Source: CAYNJG01 sp964397295
GTDB lineage: Bacteria; Planctomycetota; Planctomycetia; Pirellulales; Pirellulaceae
DNA length: 33,375 nucleotides
Assembly: GCA_964397295.1 (NCBI GenBank)
Contig: CAYNJG010000060.1
Location: 1-33,375, forward strand
Direction: 5' to 3'
A model generated the notes under the pieces. It searched no databases. It was given only the letters and a program-made list of their open reading frames with translations, and was not told the DNA's origin. The position numbers and the translations under genes are program-made. Shown here piece by piece: positions 8,064 through 16,522 of this stretch (the stretch's first letter is position 1; each line of letters starts with the position of its first letter).

Positions 8064-8915
8064 CTACTTGCCTAACTCAGCTTTTATCGATCGCAGTAAT
8101 TCCAACGCACCGCCGATTTCAGCTTTCTGTCGCGTAGGCTCTTCGGGAATCTCACGCTCGATCGTTAGTGGACCCTCGTAGCCGATTTCTTTGAGCGTGG
8201 CCAAGTAGTCTTTCATTCCGACGGCACCGTCGCCCAGTGGTACTTCAGCGCCCCACGTGTCGCCAGGTTTGTCCGACCAGGTGGCGTCTTTGCAGTGGAT
8301 ACTCTTCACGTACTTGCCGACTTTCCGAAGTGCGGGCAATGGCTCGCCAGTGCCATAGAGCACCATGTTTGCCGGATCGAAATTGATGAACAGATTGTCT
8401 CGCTGCGTGTCTTCAATGAATCGCAGTAGAATGTCAGCCGGTTCTTGGCCAGTTTCGAGGTGTACTCGCTGTCCATTGCCGGCCGCGTGATCGCAGATTT
8501 CTCGCGTTACGTTCAGAACGTCTTGATAGTCCGGATCGCTGGCATCGTGCGGTACGAAACCAATGTGTAGGCCAATGCAATCGACGCCCAGTAGTTTCGT
8601 GAAGTCAGAGATTTCTTTCGTTTCCTGAGTTCGAGCTGCGCGTGTGGCTGGAGGCACGAGTCCGACGGTCTCTTTGACGGTGGGAATGTCGGCATAGCTT
8701 TCGCCTTCGTAGCCACAGAACACACAGGTTAACGTGATGTCTAGCGAAGCGAGTCTATCTAGAAAACTCTTGGCATTCTCAGGAGTTCGTGTCGACGCGG
8801 CGGGGGCGTGTAATTGAATGGTGTGAACGCCAAGCTCATGAGCGACGTCGAGCTTGACGCCTAACCCTGCATCGATGCTGGCGAAAACGCCTAGTGGCCA
8901 TGACTCATTGCTCAT
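8064..8915 (-). CDS. Sugar phosphate isomerase/epimerase (xylose isomerase-like TIM barrel)
   Basis: A 283-residue protein of the AP endonuclease family 2 / xylose isomerase-like TIM-barrel group. Metal- and substrate-binding positions of the fold are visible: GLHIGFVPHD, HLETGQEP (Glu), NFDPANM (Asp), SIHCKDA (His) and TIEREIP (Glu) toward the C-terminus. Such enzymes isomerise or epimerise sugars and inositol derivatives and are commonly encoded beside Gfo/Idh/MocA oxidoreductases, as here. The ATG giving MSNESWPLGVF was chosen because GGAGAG lies six bases upstream and the TIM barrel begins right after it; an upstream codon at 9020 would add 35 residues without family resemblance. It is the first gene of the probable operon 8915-6278 and is transcribed away from the NagB fusion. 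Confidence 0.9.
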   Translation of the reverse strand: MSNESWPLGVFASIDAGLGVKLDVAHELGVHTIQLHAPAASTRTPENAKSFLDRLASLDITLTCVFCGYEGESYADIPTVKETVGLVPPATRAARTQETKEISDFTKLLGVDCIGLHIGFVPHDASDPDYQDVLNVTREICDHAAGNGQRVHLETGQEPADILLRFIEDTQRDNLFINFDPANMVLYGTGEPLPALRKVGKYVKSIHCKDATWSDKPGDTWGAEVPLGDGAVGMKDYLATLKEIGYEGPLTIEREIPEEPTRQKAEIGGALELLRSIKAELGK

Positions 8916-8928
8916 CGGACTCTCCGTT

Positions 8929-8944
8929 AGGTTTGTGTTAACCT
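8929..8944. promoter_or_regulatory. Inverted repeat upstream of sugar isomerase operon
   Basis: AGGTT-TGTGTT-AACCT, a perfect 5-bp dyad, ends 13 bases before the start codon of the sugar isomerase, in the 163-bp divergent region shared with the NagB fusion. A minus-strand TACAAT (8969-8964) lies just upstream of it. The position suits an operator, but arms of five bases could arise by chance. Confidence 0.2.
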
Positions 8945-9025
8945 GACAAAGTAAGTGAACAGATTGTAATTGTCTAGCAAGGCGATCGTGGGTCGTGGCG
9001 AATATTGCCGATGGTTGCAATCGAC

Positions 9026-9048
9026 TTGAGGCTCAACTTCGGTAGACT
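9026..9048 (+). promoter_or_regulatory. Putative promoter element TTGAGG-N11-TAGACT
   Basis: TAGACT (9043-9048) lies 30 bases before the NagB-fusion ATG and TTGAGG lies 11 bases further upstream. The pattern matches those at 3606-3628 and 11067-11090. Confidence 0.3.
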
Positions 9049-9078
9049 AATCCACGTCACCTGAGATTTGAGGCTTCT

Positions 9079-11016
9079 ATGAACTCTGATAACCAGTCAT
9101 TTTTAGCGTTGGAAAAGATACCTACTCGAACCTTTCCTCATGCTCGAGATGTTAGTCGGGCGGTGGCTCGTCGAATTGGCGAGCTTGTCCGTAGTCGTTT
9201 GGCTGAAGGCCGCCGATGTGTGTTGGGGCTGGCTACGGGAAGTACTCCCGTAGGCGTTTACAACGAATTGATTCGGCTGCACCAAGAAGAGGACTTGTCG
9301 TTTCGCAACGTCGTTACGTTCAATCTTGACGAGTACTTTCCGATGCAACCGCACGAGCTGCAAAGCTATGTGCGGTTCATGTACGAACATCTTTTCGATC
9401 ATATCGATATCCCCAAAGAACAGATTCACATTCCTGACGGCCTCGTGGGTGAAGACGACGTTACCAGTTACTGTCGCCGATATGAAGATTTGATTCGCGA
9501 AGCGGGCGGGATCGATATTCAGGTCCTTGGTATCGGGCGAACGGGACATATCGGATTTAATGAACCGGGCTCATCCAAACAAAGTCGCACTCGACTCATT
9601 ACGCTTGACCGCGTCACGCGACTGGATGCGGCTAGTGACTTTTTTGGCGAAGAACACGTGCCACGTCGTGCGATCACGATGGGCGTCGGTACGATTCTTG
9701 ATGCTGACCAAGTCATCATGATGGCTTTTGGCGAACATAAAGCACCTGTCATCGCGCAAGCAGTCGAAGGAGAGATTACTTCATCGGTCGCTGCAAGTTT
9801 CCTCCAACAGCATCCGCGTGCAGAAGTTTATCTCGACGCGGCTGCTGGACAATCACTGACTCGCTATCGCGCCCCGTGGACGCTTGGTAGTATCGATTGG
9901 CGAGACGAAGTTATTCGCAAAGCCGTCATCTGGCTGGCGCGGCACGTGGAAAAGCCGATCCTCAAACTAACCGAGGAAGACTACAACGAAGAAGGCTTGC
10001 AAGATCTGCTGGCCAAGCATGGGCCAGCGTATGACATCAACTTGCGCGTTTTTCGGGATCTTCAATACACGATTTCCGGTTGGCCAGCCGGGAAACCGAA
10101 ACATGCTCAGCAGCCCGGCGACCGACCTTCTCCACACGACGACATCTATCCAAAGAAAGTGTTGGTTTTCTCGCCTCACCCGGATGACGATGTCATCAGT
10201 ATGGGCGGCACGCTTATTCGGTTGGCCGACCAAGGACACGAAGTCCATGTTGCCTATCAGACGTCGGGCAACATTGCGGTTTTCGATGACGACGCTATTC
10301 GTTTTGCCGAATTCGCGGCTGACTTCAATCGAGAGTTCGGTGTAGATCCGAATCGAACTGCCGAGCTTGAAGCGCATATTGAAGAGTTCCTCAAGAACAA
10401 GCAACCGGGACAAGTTGACAGCGCCGAAGTCCAGGCGATCAAAGGCCTCATTCGTCAGGGCGAAGCTCGTGCGGCTACGCGTTTGTGTGGCATACCCGGC
10501 GAACGATTGCACTTCTTGAATATGCCATTTTATGAAACCGGTCGCGTGAAGAAAAAACCGCTCGGCGACGAAGATGTCAAAATGATCGAGGATCTTCTAC
10601 GCTGGCTTCAGCCGCATCAGGTCTATGCCGCCGGTGATCTTTCCGACCCGCACGGTACCCATCGAACGTGTCTGAGGGCGATATTACAAGCGTGTGATGG
10701 TGTGAAACATGAGGATTGGTACCAGCAATGTGTCGTCTGGCTTTACCGTGGTGCATGGCACGAGTGGGAGCCACATGAAATTCAGATGGCGGTGCCGCTA
10801 AGTCCAAAAGAAGTGATGCGAAAGCGAAATGCGATTTTCAAACACGAGTCGCAGAAAGACCGTGCATTGTTTCCAGGTCCCGATGTTCGAGAATTTTGGC
10901 AACGCGCTGAAGATAGGAATCATGAGACAGCACGTTTGTACGACGCGCTTGGGCTCGCCGAGTACGCTGCAATCGAGGGCTTCGTCGTGTGGGACGGTGC
11001 GATGGATGTGGTTTAG
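9079..11016 (+). CDS. nagB: Glucosamine-6-phosphate deaminase-like / PIG-L deacetylase fusion protein
   Basis: A 645-residue fusion. Residues 20-270 are a NagB/RpiA-type domain with GLATGSTPVG (phosphate loop, 50-59), FNLDEY (D84) and GIGRTGHIGFNEPGS (151-165, with H157 and E162). Residues about 358-600 are a LmbE/PIG-L zinc deacetylase domain, with PHPDDD (366-371) and DPHGTHR near residue 523. This NagB plus LmbE architecture is an established protein family in Bacteroidetes and planctomycetes. By domain logic it joins deacetylation of an N-acetyl sugar to deamination or isomerisation of glucosamine-6-phosphate, but the real substrate is unproven. The NagB domain has Thr155 where classical NagB has the Asp of its DGH motif. 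The gene stands alone, divergent from the isomerase/oxidoreductase operon. There is no signal peptide, so it is cytoplasmic. Confidence 0.92.
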   Translation: MNSDNQSFLALEKIPTRTFPHARDVSRAVARRIGELVRSRLAEGRRCVLGLATGSTPVGVYNELIRLHQEEDLSFRNVVTFNLDEYFPMQPHELQSYVRFMYEHLFDHIDIPKEQIHIPDGLVGEDDVTSYCRRYEDLIREAGGIDIQVLGIGRTGHIGFNEPGSSKQSRTRLITLDRVTRLDAASDFFGEEHVPRRAITMGVGTILDADQVIMMAFGEHKAPVIAQAVEGEITSSVAASFLQQHPRAEVYLDAAAGQSLTRYRAPWTLGSIDWRDEVIRKAVIWLARHVEKPILKLTEEDYNEEGLQDLLAKHGPAYDINLRVFRDLQYTISGWPAGKPKHAQQPGDRPSPHDDIYPKKVLVFSPHPDDDVISMGGTLIRLADQGHEVHVAYQTSGNIAVFDDDAIRFAEFAADFNREFGVDPNRTAELEAHIEEFLKNKQPGQVDSAEVQAIKGLIRQGEARAATRLCGIPGERLHFLNMPFYETGRVKKKPLGDEDVKMIEDLLRWLQPHQVYAAGDLSDPHGTHRTCLRAILQACDGVKHEDWYQQCVVWLYRGAWHEWEPHEIQMAVPLSPKEVMRKRNAIFKHESQKDRALFPGPDVREFWQRAEDRNHETARLYDALGLAEYAAIEGFVVWDGAMDVV

Positions 11017-11066
11017 CCAAAAACGCAACGTTTTGCTGGTGTCGGACATCTATCCGCTGCATTCTC

Positions 11067-11090
11067 TTGGAGCGGACGAATCGGTAGAAT
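11067..11090 (+). promoter_or_regulatory. Putative promoter element TTGGAG-N12-TAGAAT
   Basis: TAGAATGG starts at 11085, 55 bases before the ATG at 11146, with TTGGAG 12 bases upstream. The in-frame ATG at 11089 falls inside this element, which argues that translation starts at 11146. Confidence 0.35.
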
Positions 11091-11145
11091 GGTAGTGGCC
11101 ATCGGCCATATCCTTCCCCCAATTCTCTCAACTCGAGGGACGACT

Positions 11146-12375
11146 ATGCCAAGCTACCGTTTGCTGCTTCTCTTACTTGGAGTTGCCGTTTCGTTTCGCA
11201 TTGCGGCTGCCGATCCACCGCAAACCGTGACCGACCCGGCAGATGCCGAAGTCGTAAGTGAGACCGAGGTAAAAGTTGTCGAGCTTGCTGCGTCCGAGGC
11301 CAAAGTTCCCGTCGTGAAAGACGACGGTAAAAGCTGGACTTCTTTTCGAGGGGATCCCTTGGCCACCGGGCAGGCGAAATCAGTTTTGCCGGACGACCCG
11401 ACGCTGCTTTGGAAGTATGAAGTCAAGAATGGCGCGTTTGAATCAACTCCCATTGTCGTCGAAGGCGTTTGCTATGTTCCGGATCTCGATGGCACGCTGC
11501 ATGCGATTGGGCTAGACGATGGAAAAGCAAAGTGGACGAAAAAAACCGGTGCCTTTTCGTTTGCGGCTTCGCCGGCCTACCGCAATGGTCGAATGTACGT
11601 TGGCGACATTGACGGCATTTTCTATTGCTTTGACTTGAAAGGCAAAGAAGTCTGGCGGTTCGAACCGAAAGATGGCGGTATCGAAATCAACTCCAGCGCG
11701 ACCTTCTACGGTGACAAGCTATTGTACGGTTCGCAAGACGCCGTTCTGTATTGCTTGAACACGGACAGTGGCAAGCTCGAATGGAAGCTGCCAGTCGAGG
11801 ATCAAATCCGCTGTTCTCCCACTGTGGTCAGCGATCGTAGCTTTGTCGCAGGATGCGATGGACAACTGCATATCGTCGACATCAAGAAAGGCGAAGAGGC
11901 GGCCAGCGTTCCGATTGATGCTCCCACAGGAACGACACCCGCTGTCATGGGTGGTCACGTTTACTTTGGGACAGAGTACGGCGAGTTTTTTAAGATCGAT
12001 TGGAAGACGGCTAAGATCGAATGGCGTTTTCGTGAGAAGCGCCCACGCGAGATTCGCAGTTCTGCGGCGGTGAATGCAAAGGTCGTCGTGTTTGGTTCAC
12101 GAAGCAAAAATGTCTACGGAGTGAATCCGGCAGATGGCAACGAAATGTGGAAATATACCTGCAAACGTGGCGTAGATTCGTCGCCCGTAATTACGGGTGA
12201 CAACGTTGTTGTTGCTTCGTCAGATGGACGCATCTATCTGCTAAACTGGTTGACGGGCAAAGAAGTTTGGAAAAAAGAAACCGGCGATAGTTTTGCCAGC
12301 TCGCCCGCCGTCGTCGATGGGCGGTTGCTTATCGCGAGTAACGATGGCGTCGTTTATTGTTTCGGGAAAAAGTAG
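11146..12375 (+). CDS. Secreted PQQ-like beta-propeller repeat protein (BamB-like)
   Basis: A 409-residue protein with a signal peptide (MPSYRLLLLLLGVAVSFRIAAA) and about 60 residues of Glu/Val/Lys-rich spacer. An eight-bladed-type beta-propeller of PQQ/pyrrolo-quinoline repeats follows. Blades recur about every 38-45 residues with the A-x-D-G-x-x-x-W pattern (GKAKWTKKTG, GKEVWRFEP, GKLEWKLPV, AKIEWRF, GNEMWKYT, GKEVWKKET). The family includes BamB and many planctomycete periplasmic proteins; binding of PQQ itself is not implied. The start at 11146 was chosen over 11089 because it opens the signal peptide and has GAGGGA upstream. It is followed after 24 bp by the radical SAM gene, suggesting co-transcription. 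Confidence 0.9.
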   Translation: MPSYRLLLLLLGVAVSFRIAAADPPQTVTDPADAEVVSETEVKVVELAASEAKVPVVKDDGKSWTSFRGDPLATGQAKSVLPDDPTLLWKYEVKNGAFESTPIVVEGVCYVPDLDGTLHAIGLDDGKAKWTKKTGAFSFAASPAYRNGRMYVGDIDGIFYCFDLKGKEVWRFEPKDGGIEINSSATFYGDKLLYGSQDAVLYCLNTDSGKLEWKLPVEDQIRCSPTVVSDRSFVAGCDGQLHIVDIKKGEEAASVPIDAPTGTTPAVMGGHVYFGTEYGEFFKIDWKTAKIEWRFREKRPREIRSSAAVNAKVVVFGSRSKNVYGVNPADGNEMWKYTCKRGVDSSPVITGDNVVVASSDGRIYLLNWLTGKEVWKKETGDSFASSPAVVDGRLLIASNDGVVYCFGKK

Positions 12376-12399
12376 CGGCTACCGCCGAAAGATAAAAAC

Positions 12400-13707
12400 A
12401 TGGCAACAGATTCGACCAAGACGGAAGTCGGCAGCTATTTCATTTCGAACTATCCGCCGTACTCGCAATGGAATGCAGATTCGATCGGTGAAGTCGAGTC
12501 GGCTATGGCGAACTCTCCTCGCGATGTGCCGCTTGGTTTGTATCTGCACATTCCGTTCTGCCGTAAGCGATGCAAGTTTTGCTACTTTCGCGTTTACACG
12601 GACAAAGTCGCAAACGAGATCGAAGTTTATTTGGCGGCGCTCTCGAAAGAGATCGAACTGGTAAGCCAACGGCCTTGCATGGGCGATCGCCCGTTTCGCT
12701 TCGTCTATTTCGGCGGTGGAACGCCATCGTACCTGAGCTCCAAGCAATTGATTGGTCTCGTTGATCGATTGCGAGCCAACGTAAGTTGGGACGACGCTGA
12801 AGAAGTCACGTTTGAATGTGAACCCGGTACGTTGTCCGAAACGAAAGTTCATACGCTCAAAGATCTAGGTATCACGCGACTAAGCCTCGGTATCGAAAAC
12901 TTTAGTGATGAAGTGCTGAAGGAAAACGGTCGAGCGCATTTGTCCCCCGAAGTCTACAAATCGTGGGATTGGATTCAGGCCGCCGATTTTCACAATGTGA
13001 ATATTGATCTCATCTCCGGTATGGTCGGAGAGACGTGGGAAAACTGGAAAGATTGCATTCAAAAGACGATTCAGCTTTCTCCCGACAGCGTAACGATTTA
13101 CCAAATGGAGTTGCCCTACAACACGGTCTACTCGAAAGACATTTTGGGCAACGAGATCGAAGTTCCTGTCGCTGGTTGGCCCCTGAAGCGAGAGTGGTTG
13201 AATTACGCCTACGACGAGTTAATCGCCGCTGGCTATTCAGTGTCCAGTGCGTACACGATGGTCAAAGATAAATCGAAAGTGAATTTCAGTTATCGCGATA
13301 ATCTCTGGCGGGGTTCGGATTTGTTAGCTACGGGTATAGCTAGTTTTGGCCATATCTCAGGCGTTCACTATCAGAACGCTCCCGAGTGGGATGGCTACGT
13401 CAAGTCGCTATCCGAAGAAGGTCGCCTGCCGATAACGCGAGGATTGACGCCCACACCCAAGCAGGCGTTGATTCGTGAAATGATCTTGCAGCTCAAGCGT
13501 GGCTTTCTTGAAGCGAATTATTTTCAAGAAAAGTACTCGGTTGGTATCATCGAAGAGTGGCGTGAGCAATGGGATCGTTACGTTGAGGATGAAATGCTTA
13601 CGATCAATGGCGATCGGATTGAGCTAACTCGCAAAGGCCTATTGCACGTTGATGCGTTGCTGCCAGTGTTCTTCGAAGCAGATCATCAAGGTGTTCGCTA
13701 CACCTAA
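12400..13707 (+). CDS. HemN/HemW-like radical SAM protein (coproporphyrinogen III oxidase family)
   Basis: A 435-residue cytoplasmic radical SAM enzyme. The 4Fe-4S/SAM motif CxxxCxxC is C54-C58-C61 in LHIPFCRKRCKFCYF. FGGGTPSYLS (GGE-type SAM-binding motif region) and the strand TFECEPGTL follow, as in HemN/HemW. The C-terminal 90 residues resemble the HemW/HemN winged domain (ITRGLTPTPKQALIREMI). HemW is a haem chaperone and HemN an anaerobic coproporphyrinogen oxidase. The CKFCYF sequence differs from the HemW C-x-YC-x-F form, so the exact reaction (haem handling, another porphyrin or a methyl transfer) is open. It lies 24 bp after the PQQ-propeller gene and 37 bp before the GH113-like gene. 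Confidence 0.85.
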   Translation: MATDSTKTEVGSYFISNYPPYSQWNADSIGEVESAMANSPRDVPLGLYLHIPFCRKRCKFCYFRVYTDKVANEIEVYLAALSKEIELVSQRPCMGDRPFRFVYFGGGTPSYLSSKQLIGLVDRLRANVSWDDAEEVTFECEPGTLSETKVHTLKDLGITRLSLGIENFSDEVLKENGRAHLSPEVYKSWDWIQAADFHNVNIDLISGMVGETWENWKDCIQKTIQLSPDSVTIYQMELPYNTVYSKDILGNEIEVPVAGWPLKREWLNYAYDELIAAGYSVSSAYTMVKDKSKVNFSYRDNLWRGSDLLATGIASFGHISGVHYQNAPEWDGYVKSLSEEGRLPITRGLTPTPKQALIREMILQLKRGFLEANYFQEKYSVGIIEEWREQWDRYVEDEMLTINGDRIELTRKGLLHVDALLPVFFEADHQGVRYT

Positions 13708-13744
13708 AATCTTGTGGTTCCTGGGGTGAGAAAGCGAACAAACA

Positions 13745-15790
13745 ATGTCTAAACCTCATAGTCGGGTTCTGCCCGCGTATGCACTGCTGAGGCCCCTCGT
13801 CATCGCGACTTTGAAAACCCTAGCAACATTTTTCGTCTTGGCGATTATCGTTCCGTCTACACTCCACGCACAACGAGACTACCGAGGCATGGGGCTCGAC
13901 TTGAGTTCGCCGCACCAACTGGTGAACGAATCGATCCTCGATCTGCAACAAGTTGGCACCAACGTCGTCGCGATCGACATTCCGTTGATGCAATCGGAGC
14001 CGAACGCTTCGTCGGTCGCAGTGGCTGATGGGGGAACGCTAATGCAGCAACTCGCGGCGATCGAGCCCATTGTGGATTCCATTCAGAGCGCAGGCATGAA
14101 CGTCTTCCTTCGCCCTTCGGTTTCGATCGCTTCTGGCGAGCGAAGCGCCCTGATTGCACCTTCTAGTTCGGAAGACTGGTTTTCGTCGTACCGCACGGCG
14201 ATCAACGGGATCGCAGACTTTGCAAATACGAAGAACGTTGCACTATTGGGTGTCGGTTACGAATTAAACGCCTTGGAGGACTCCAGGTTTGAAGAAGATT
14301 GGCGCACGTTGATCGCTGACGTCCGCACGACGTACTCCGGAGAACTTACGTACGCAGCCAGTCACACTTTTGACTTCGACACTGATGGCGGCTACGAAGA
14401 CTTACCGTGGTGGGACGCGTTGGATGTCGTGGGGATCAATGCGTACGCTCCTCCCGTATTTAGTCCTAGCGCGATTCCGGAAGAACTTCAGGCAGGCTGG
14501 GAATCGCTTGCGGACGATATCGAATCGTGGCAATCGCGATCTGGGTTGTCACAGAGAATTGTGTTCACTGAAGTGGGGTACCAGTCGACTGACGGTGGTG
14601 CGTCATCGCCTCGCGAGCTTGCCGAACCGGTTGAGCGGTTTCGAATCGATCTAAACGAGCAAGCTGCGGCCTACGATGCTCTCATTCAAGCAATGGATGC
14701 GAGAGGTGATTGGTGGGGCGGTGCTTTTTTTGAAGGATGGGAGTCCGATCCACTGGCGGGTGGAGCCGATACGTTGACTTATACGGTTCAACAAAAACCG
14801 GCAGAAGACATCGTCGCTGATTTTTTCGGAGGAAGAGCGACGTTCTCAGCGCGTTCGTCGTTGTTGGCTTCTTGGGAAGGCGATTTCGAAAGTTGGCATA
14901 CGCCGGGTGAACCGATAGGCAGCACGGGCAGCCTGATGCTGGAGGACGAGCAAGGAGCAACTGATGGCGGAACGAGTCTCACGCTTTCTTCTTCCGGTTT
15001 GCTGGCTTCGAAGATTTGGACGTTTGATGGCAGCAACGAATACACGCTTCTGAGCATGGCTTCAGCGAACCCCGAGGTGTATCAACTTGAATTCGACATC
15101 ACGGTAGACCTCAGTCAAGTTCCAAGCGGTGGGGCAACCGCAATGCAATTCGTGATGGAAGACCAGACTAATTCGGAGGTTGCCGTTGATGTTCCGATTG
15201 AACTTCCGGCCGGCGATGATGGATTGGCAACGGTGAAAGTATTCGTACCTTTTGCTGAGTTTGGCGACTTGGCGGTTGATTCTCTGTTCTACGAAATGGA
15301 CTTCGGGCCGGACAATTCATGGACAGGTGATGTTTGGGTCGACAACTTGCGACTGACGACAACGGTAGCGGGCGACGTTACGGTAAATGGAGTCACCGAT
15401 TGCCGCGACATTGACGCGATCAGTTTCTTCGTGCGAAATGGCCTGAGCAATTCTCAGTACGACGTCAACGGTGATGGTCAGACGGACGCAGCGGATCGCG
15501 TGGCGTGGTTCGAGGCTGCCAACATTCTGTCGGGTGACTTGGACCTCAACGGTTCGGTCGAGTTCGCGGACTTTCTTGTGCTCTCCAGCAGCTTCGGTCT
15601 CGCTGGTAACTACTGCGAAGGTGACGTCGATGGCGATCGGATGGTCGCGTTTGCCGATTTCTTAGCGTTGTCGACGAATTTTGGTCAGACAAGTTCCGCA
15701 AGTTTAGTGCACGTGCCAGAACCTTCGTTCGCAGTTTGCGTTGTATTAGTACCAGCTCTTCTTCGACTGAGACGAAGAGCCAAGCGATGA
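13745..15790 (+). CDS. Secreted GH113-like glycosidase with dockerin-like repeats and PEP-CTERM anchor
   Basis: A 681-residue exported protein. The N-terminal hydrophobic segment (about 18-42, ending TLHAQ) is a signal peptide with a long n-region. Residues 45-360 form a TIM barrel resembling GH113 mannanases: GVGYELNALE (E173, candidate acid/base), DVVGINAY, VFTEVGY (E276, candidate nucleophile), and GGAFFEGWESDP before a KPAE helix. Residues about 370-540 look like a carbohydrate-binding jelly roll. Residues about 545-650 hold Ca-binding dockerin-type loops (DVNGDGQTDAAD, DLDLNGSVEFADF, DVDGDRMVAFADF). The last 25 residues are a PEP-CTERM signal (VPEP, hydrophobic helix, RRRAKR), so an exosortase should process it. 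No cohesin is seen. Its stop overlaps the nnrE start. Confidence 0.82.
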   Translation: MSKPHSRVLPAYALLRPLVIATLKTLATFFVLAIIVPSTLHAQRDYRGMGLDLSSPHQLVNESILDLQQVGTNVVAIDIPLMQSEPNASSVAVADGGTLMQQLAAIEPIVDSIQSAGMNVFLRPSVSIASGERSALIAPSSSEDWFSSYRTAINGIADFANTKNVALLGVGYELNALEDSRFEEDWRTLIADVRTTYSGELTYAASHTFDFDTDGGYEDLPWWDALDVVGINAYAPPVFSPSAIPEELQAGWESLADDIESWQSRSGLSQRIVFTEVGYQSTDGGASSPRELAEPVERFRIDLNEQAAAYDALIQAMDARGDWWGGAFFEGWESDPLAGGADTLTYTVQQKPAEDIVADFFGGRATFSARSSLLASWEGDFESWHTPGEPIGSTGSLMLEDEQGATDGGTSLTLSSSGLLASKIWTFDGSNEYTLLSMASANPEVYQLEFDITVDLSQVPSGGATAMQFVMEDQTNSEVAVDVPIELPAGDDGLATVKVFVPFAEFGDLAVDSLFYEMDFGPDNSWTGDVWVDNLRLTTTVAGDVTVNGVTDCRDIDAISFFVRNGLSNSQYDVNGDGQTDAADRVAWFEAANILSGDLDLNGSVEFADFLVLSSSFGLAGNYCEGDVDGDRMVAFADFLALSTNFGQTSSASLVHVPEPSFAVCVVLVPALLRLRRRAKR

Positions 15791-16476
15791 ATCAGCGTCG
15801 GCCATTGAGTCGCGAAGAAGTGCGTTGTGTCGACCAGATCGCAATTGAACGCTGGGGCGTGCCAGGCGTTCTGCTGATGGAGAACGCCGGCCGAGGAATC
15901 GCCGACGCTATGTGCGACCTTGGAATCGAGGGCCCTGTCGTTGTCGTCTGCGCGAAGGGCAACAATGGCGGCGATGGGTTCGTCATTGCTCGACATCTGC
16001 ACTTACGGGGATATGCATTACGCGTTTTGTTGACGTTCGACGCGGATGAGCTGAGCGGAGATGCGAAAATCAACTTCGACTTATTGCGTCGACTACCAGT
16101 TCCGTTGCAGCCGACAAAAACAATGACCGCGACCGAACTCGATAAAGTTTGTAACGAGGCAGATTGGCTCGTCGACGCGATGCTTGGAACGGGTGCTAAG
16201 GGGGAACCGAGTGAGCCTTTGGCCACGACGTTGAACGCTATGAATGGTGCTGCCGCAAAACGTCTAGCGGTAGACGTGCCCACGGGTCTCGACGCTGAAA
16301 CCGGACATGCCGCGGATGCCACGTTTCGAGCTGATCACACGTGTACGCTGGTTGCCAAAAAGGTGGGATTCTTAAATCCTGACGCAACGCAATACTTGGG
16401 CAAGATCCACACCCTGGATATCGGGCTGCCTTGGGAACTCGTCCTTCAAGCGATCAGCGAATTGGGCGACGGCTAG
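15787..16476 (+). CDS. nnrE: NAD(P)H-hydrate epimerase
   Basis: A 229-residue YjeF_N-family protein, which epimerises R- and S-forms of damaged hydrated NADH/NADPH so that the S-form can be repaired by the dehydratase NnrD. Family motifs are clear: VVVCAKGNNGGDGFV near residue 55 (nucleotide loop), LVDAMLGTGAKG and the AVDVPTGLDAETG loop carrying the active-site Asp. Only the N-terminal epimerase unit is present; the NnrD dehydratase fused to it in E. coli is absent and must be elsewhere. The ATG at 15787 overlaps the TGA of the GH113-like gene as ATGA, so translation is probably coupled although the two products work in different compartments. It converges on the diadenylate cyclase gene across 46 bp. 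Confidence 0.9.
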   Translation: MNQRRPLSREEVRCVDQIAIERWGVPGVLLMENAGRGIADAMCDLGIEGPVVVVCAKGNNGGDGFVIARHLHLRGYALRVLLTFDADELSGDAKINFDLLRRLPVPLQPTKTMTATELDKVCNEADWLVDAMLGTGAKGEPSEPLATTLNAMNGAAAKRLAVDVPTGLDAETGHAADATFRADHTCTLVAKKVGFLNPDATQYLGKIHTLDIGLPWELVLQAISELGDG

Positions 16477-16522
16477 GGAAACGTCGAACTCGAATTGACG
16501 ACAGAAAGACGAAAGCGGATGG

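Noticed and set aside
9967..10512. Antisense open frame of 181 codons inside the NagB fusion gene
   Set aside because: It sits opposite the linker and the zinc-binding PIG-L motifs; no start signals or domain.
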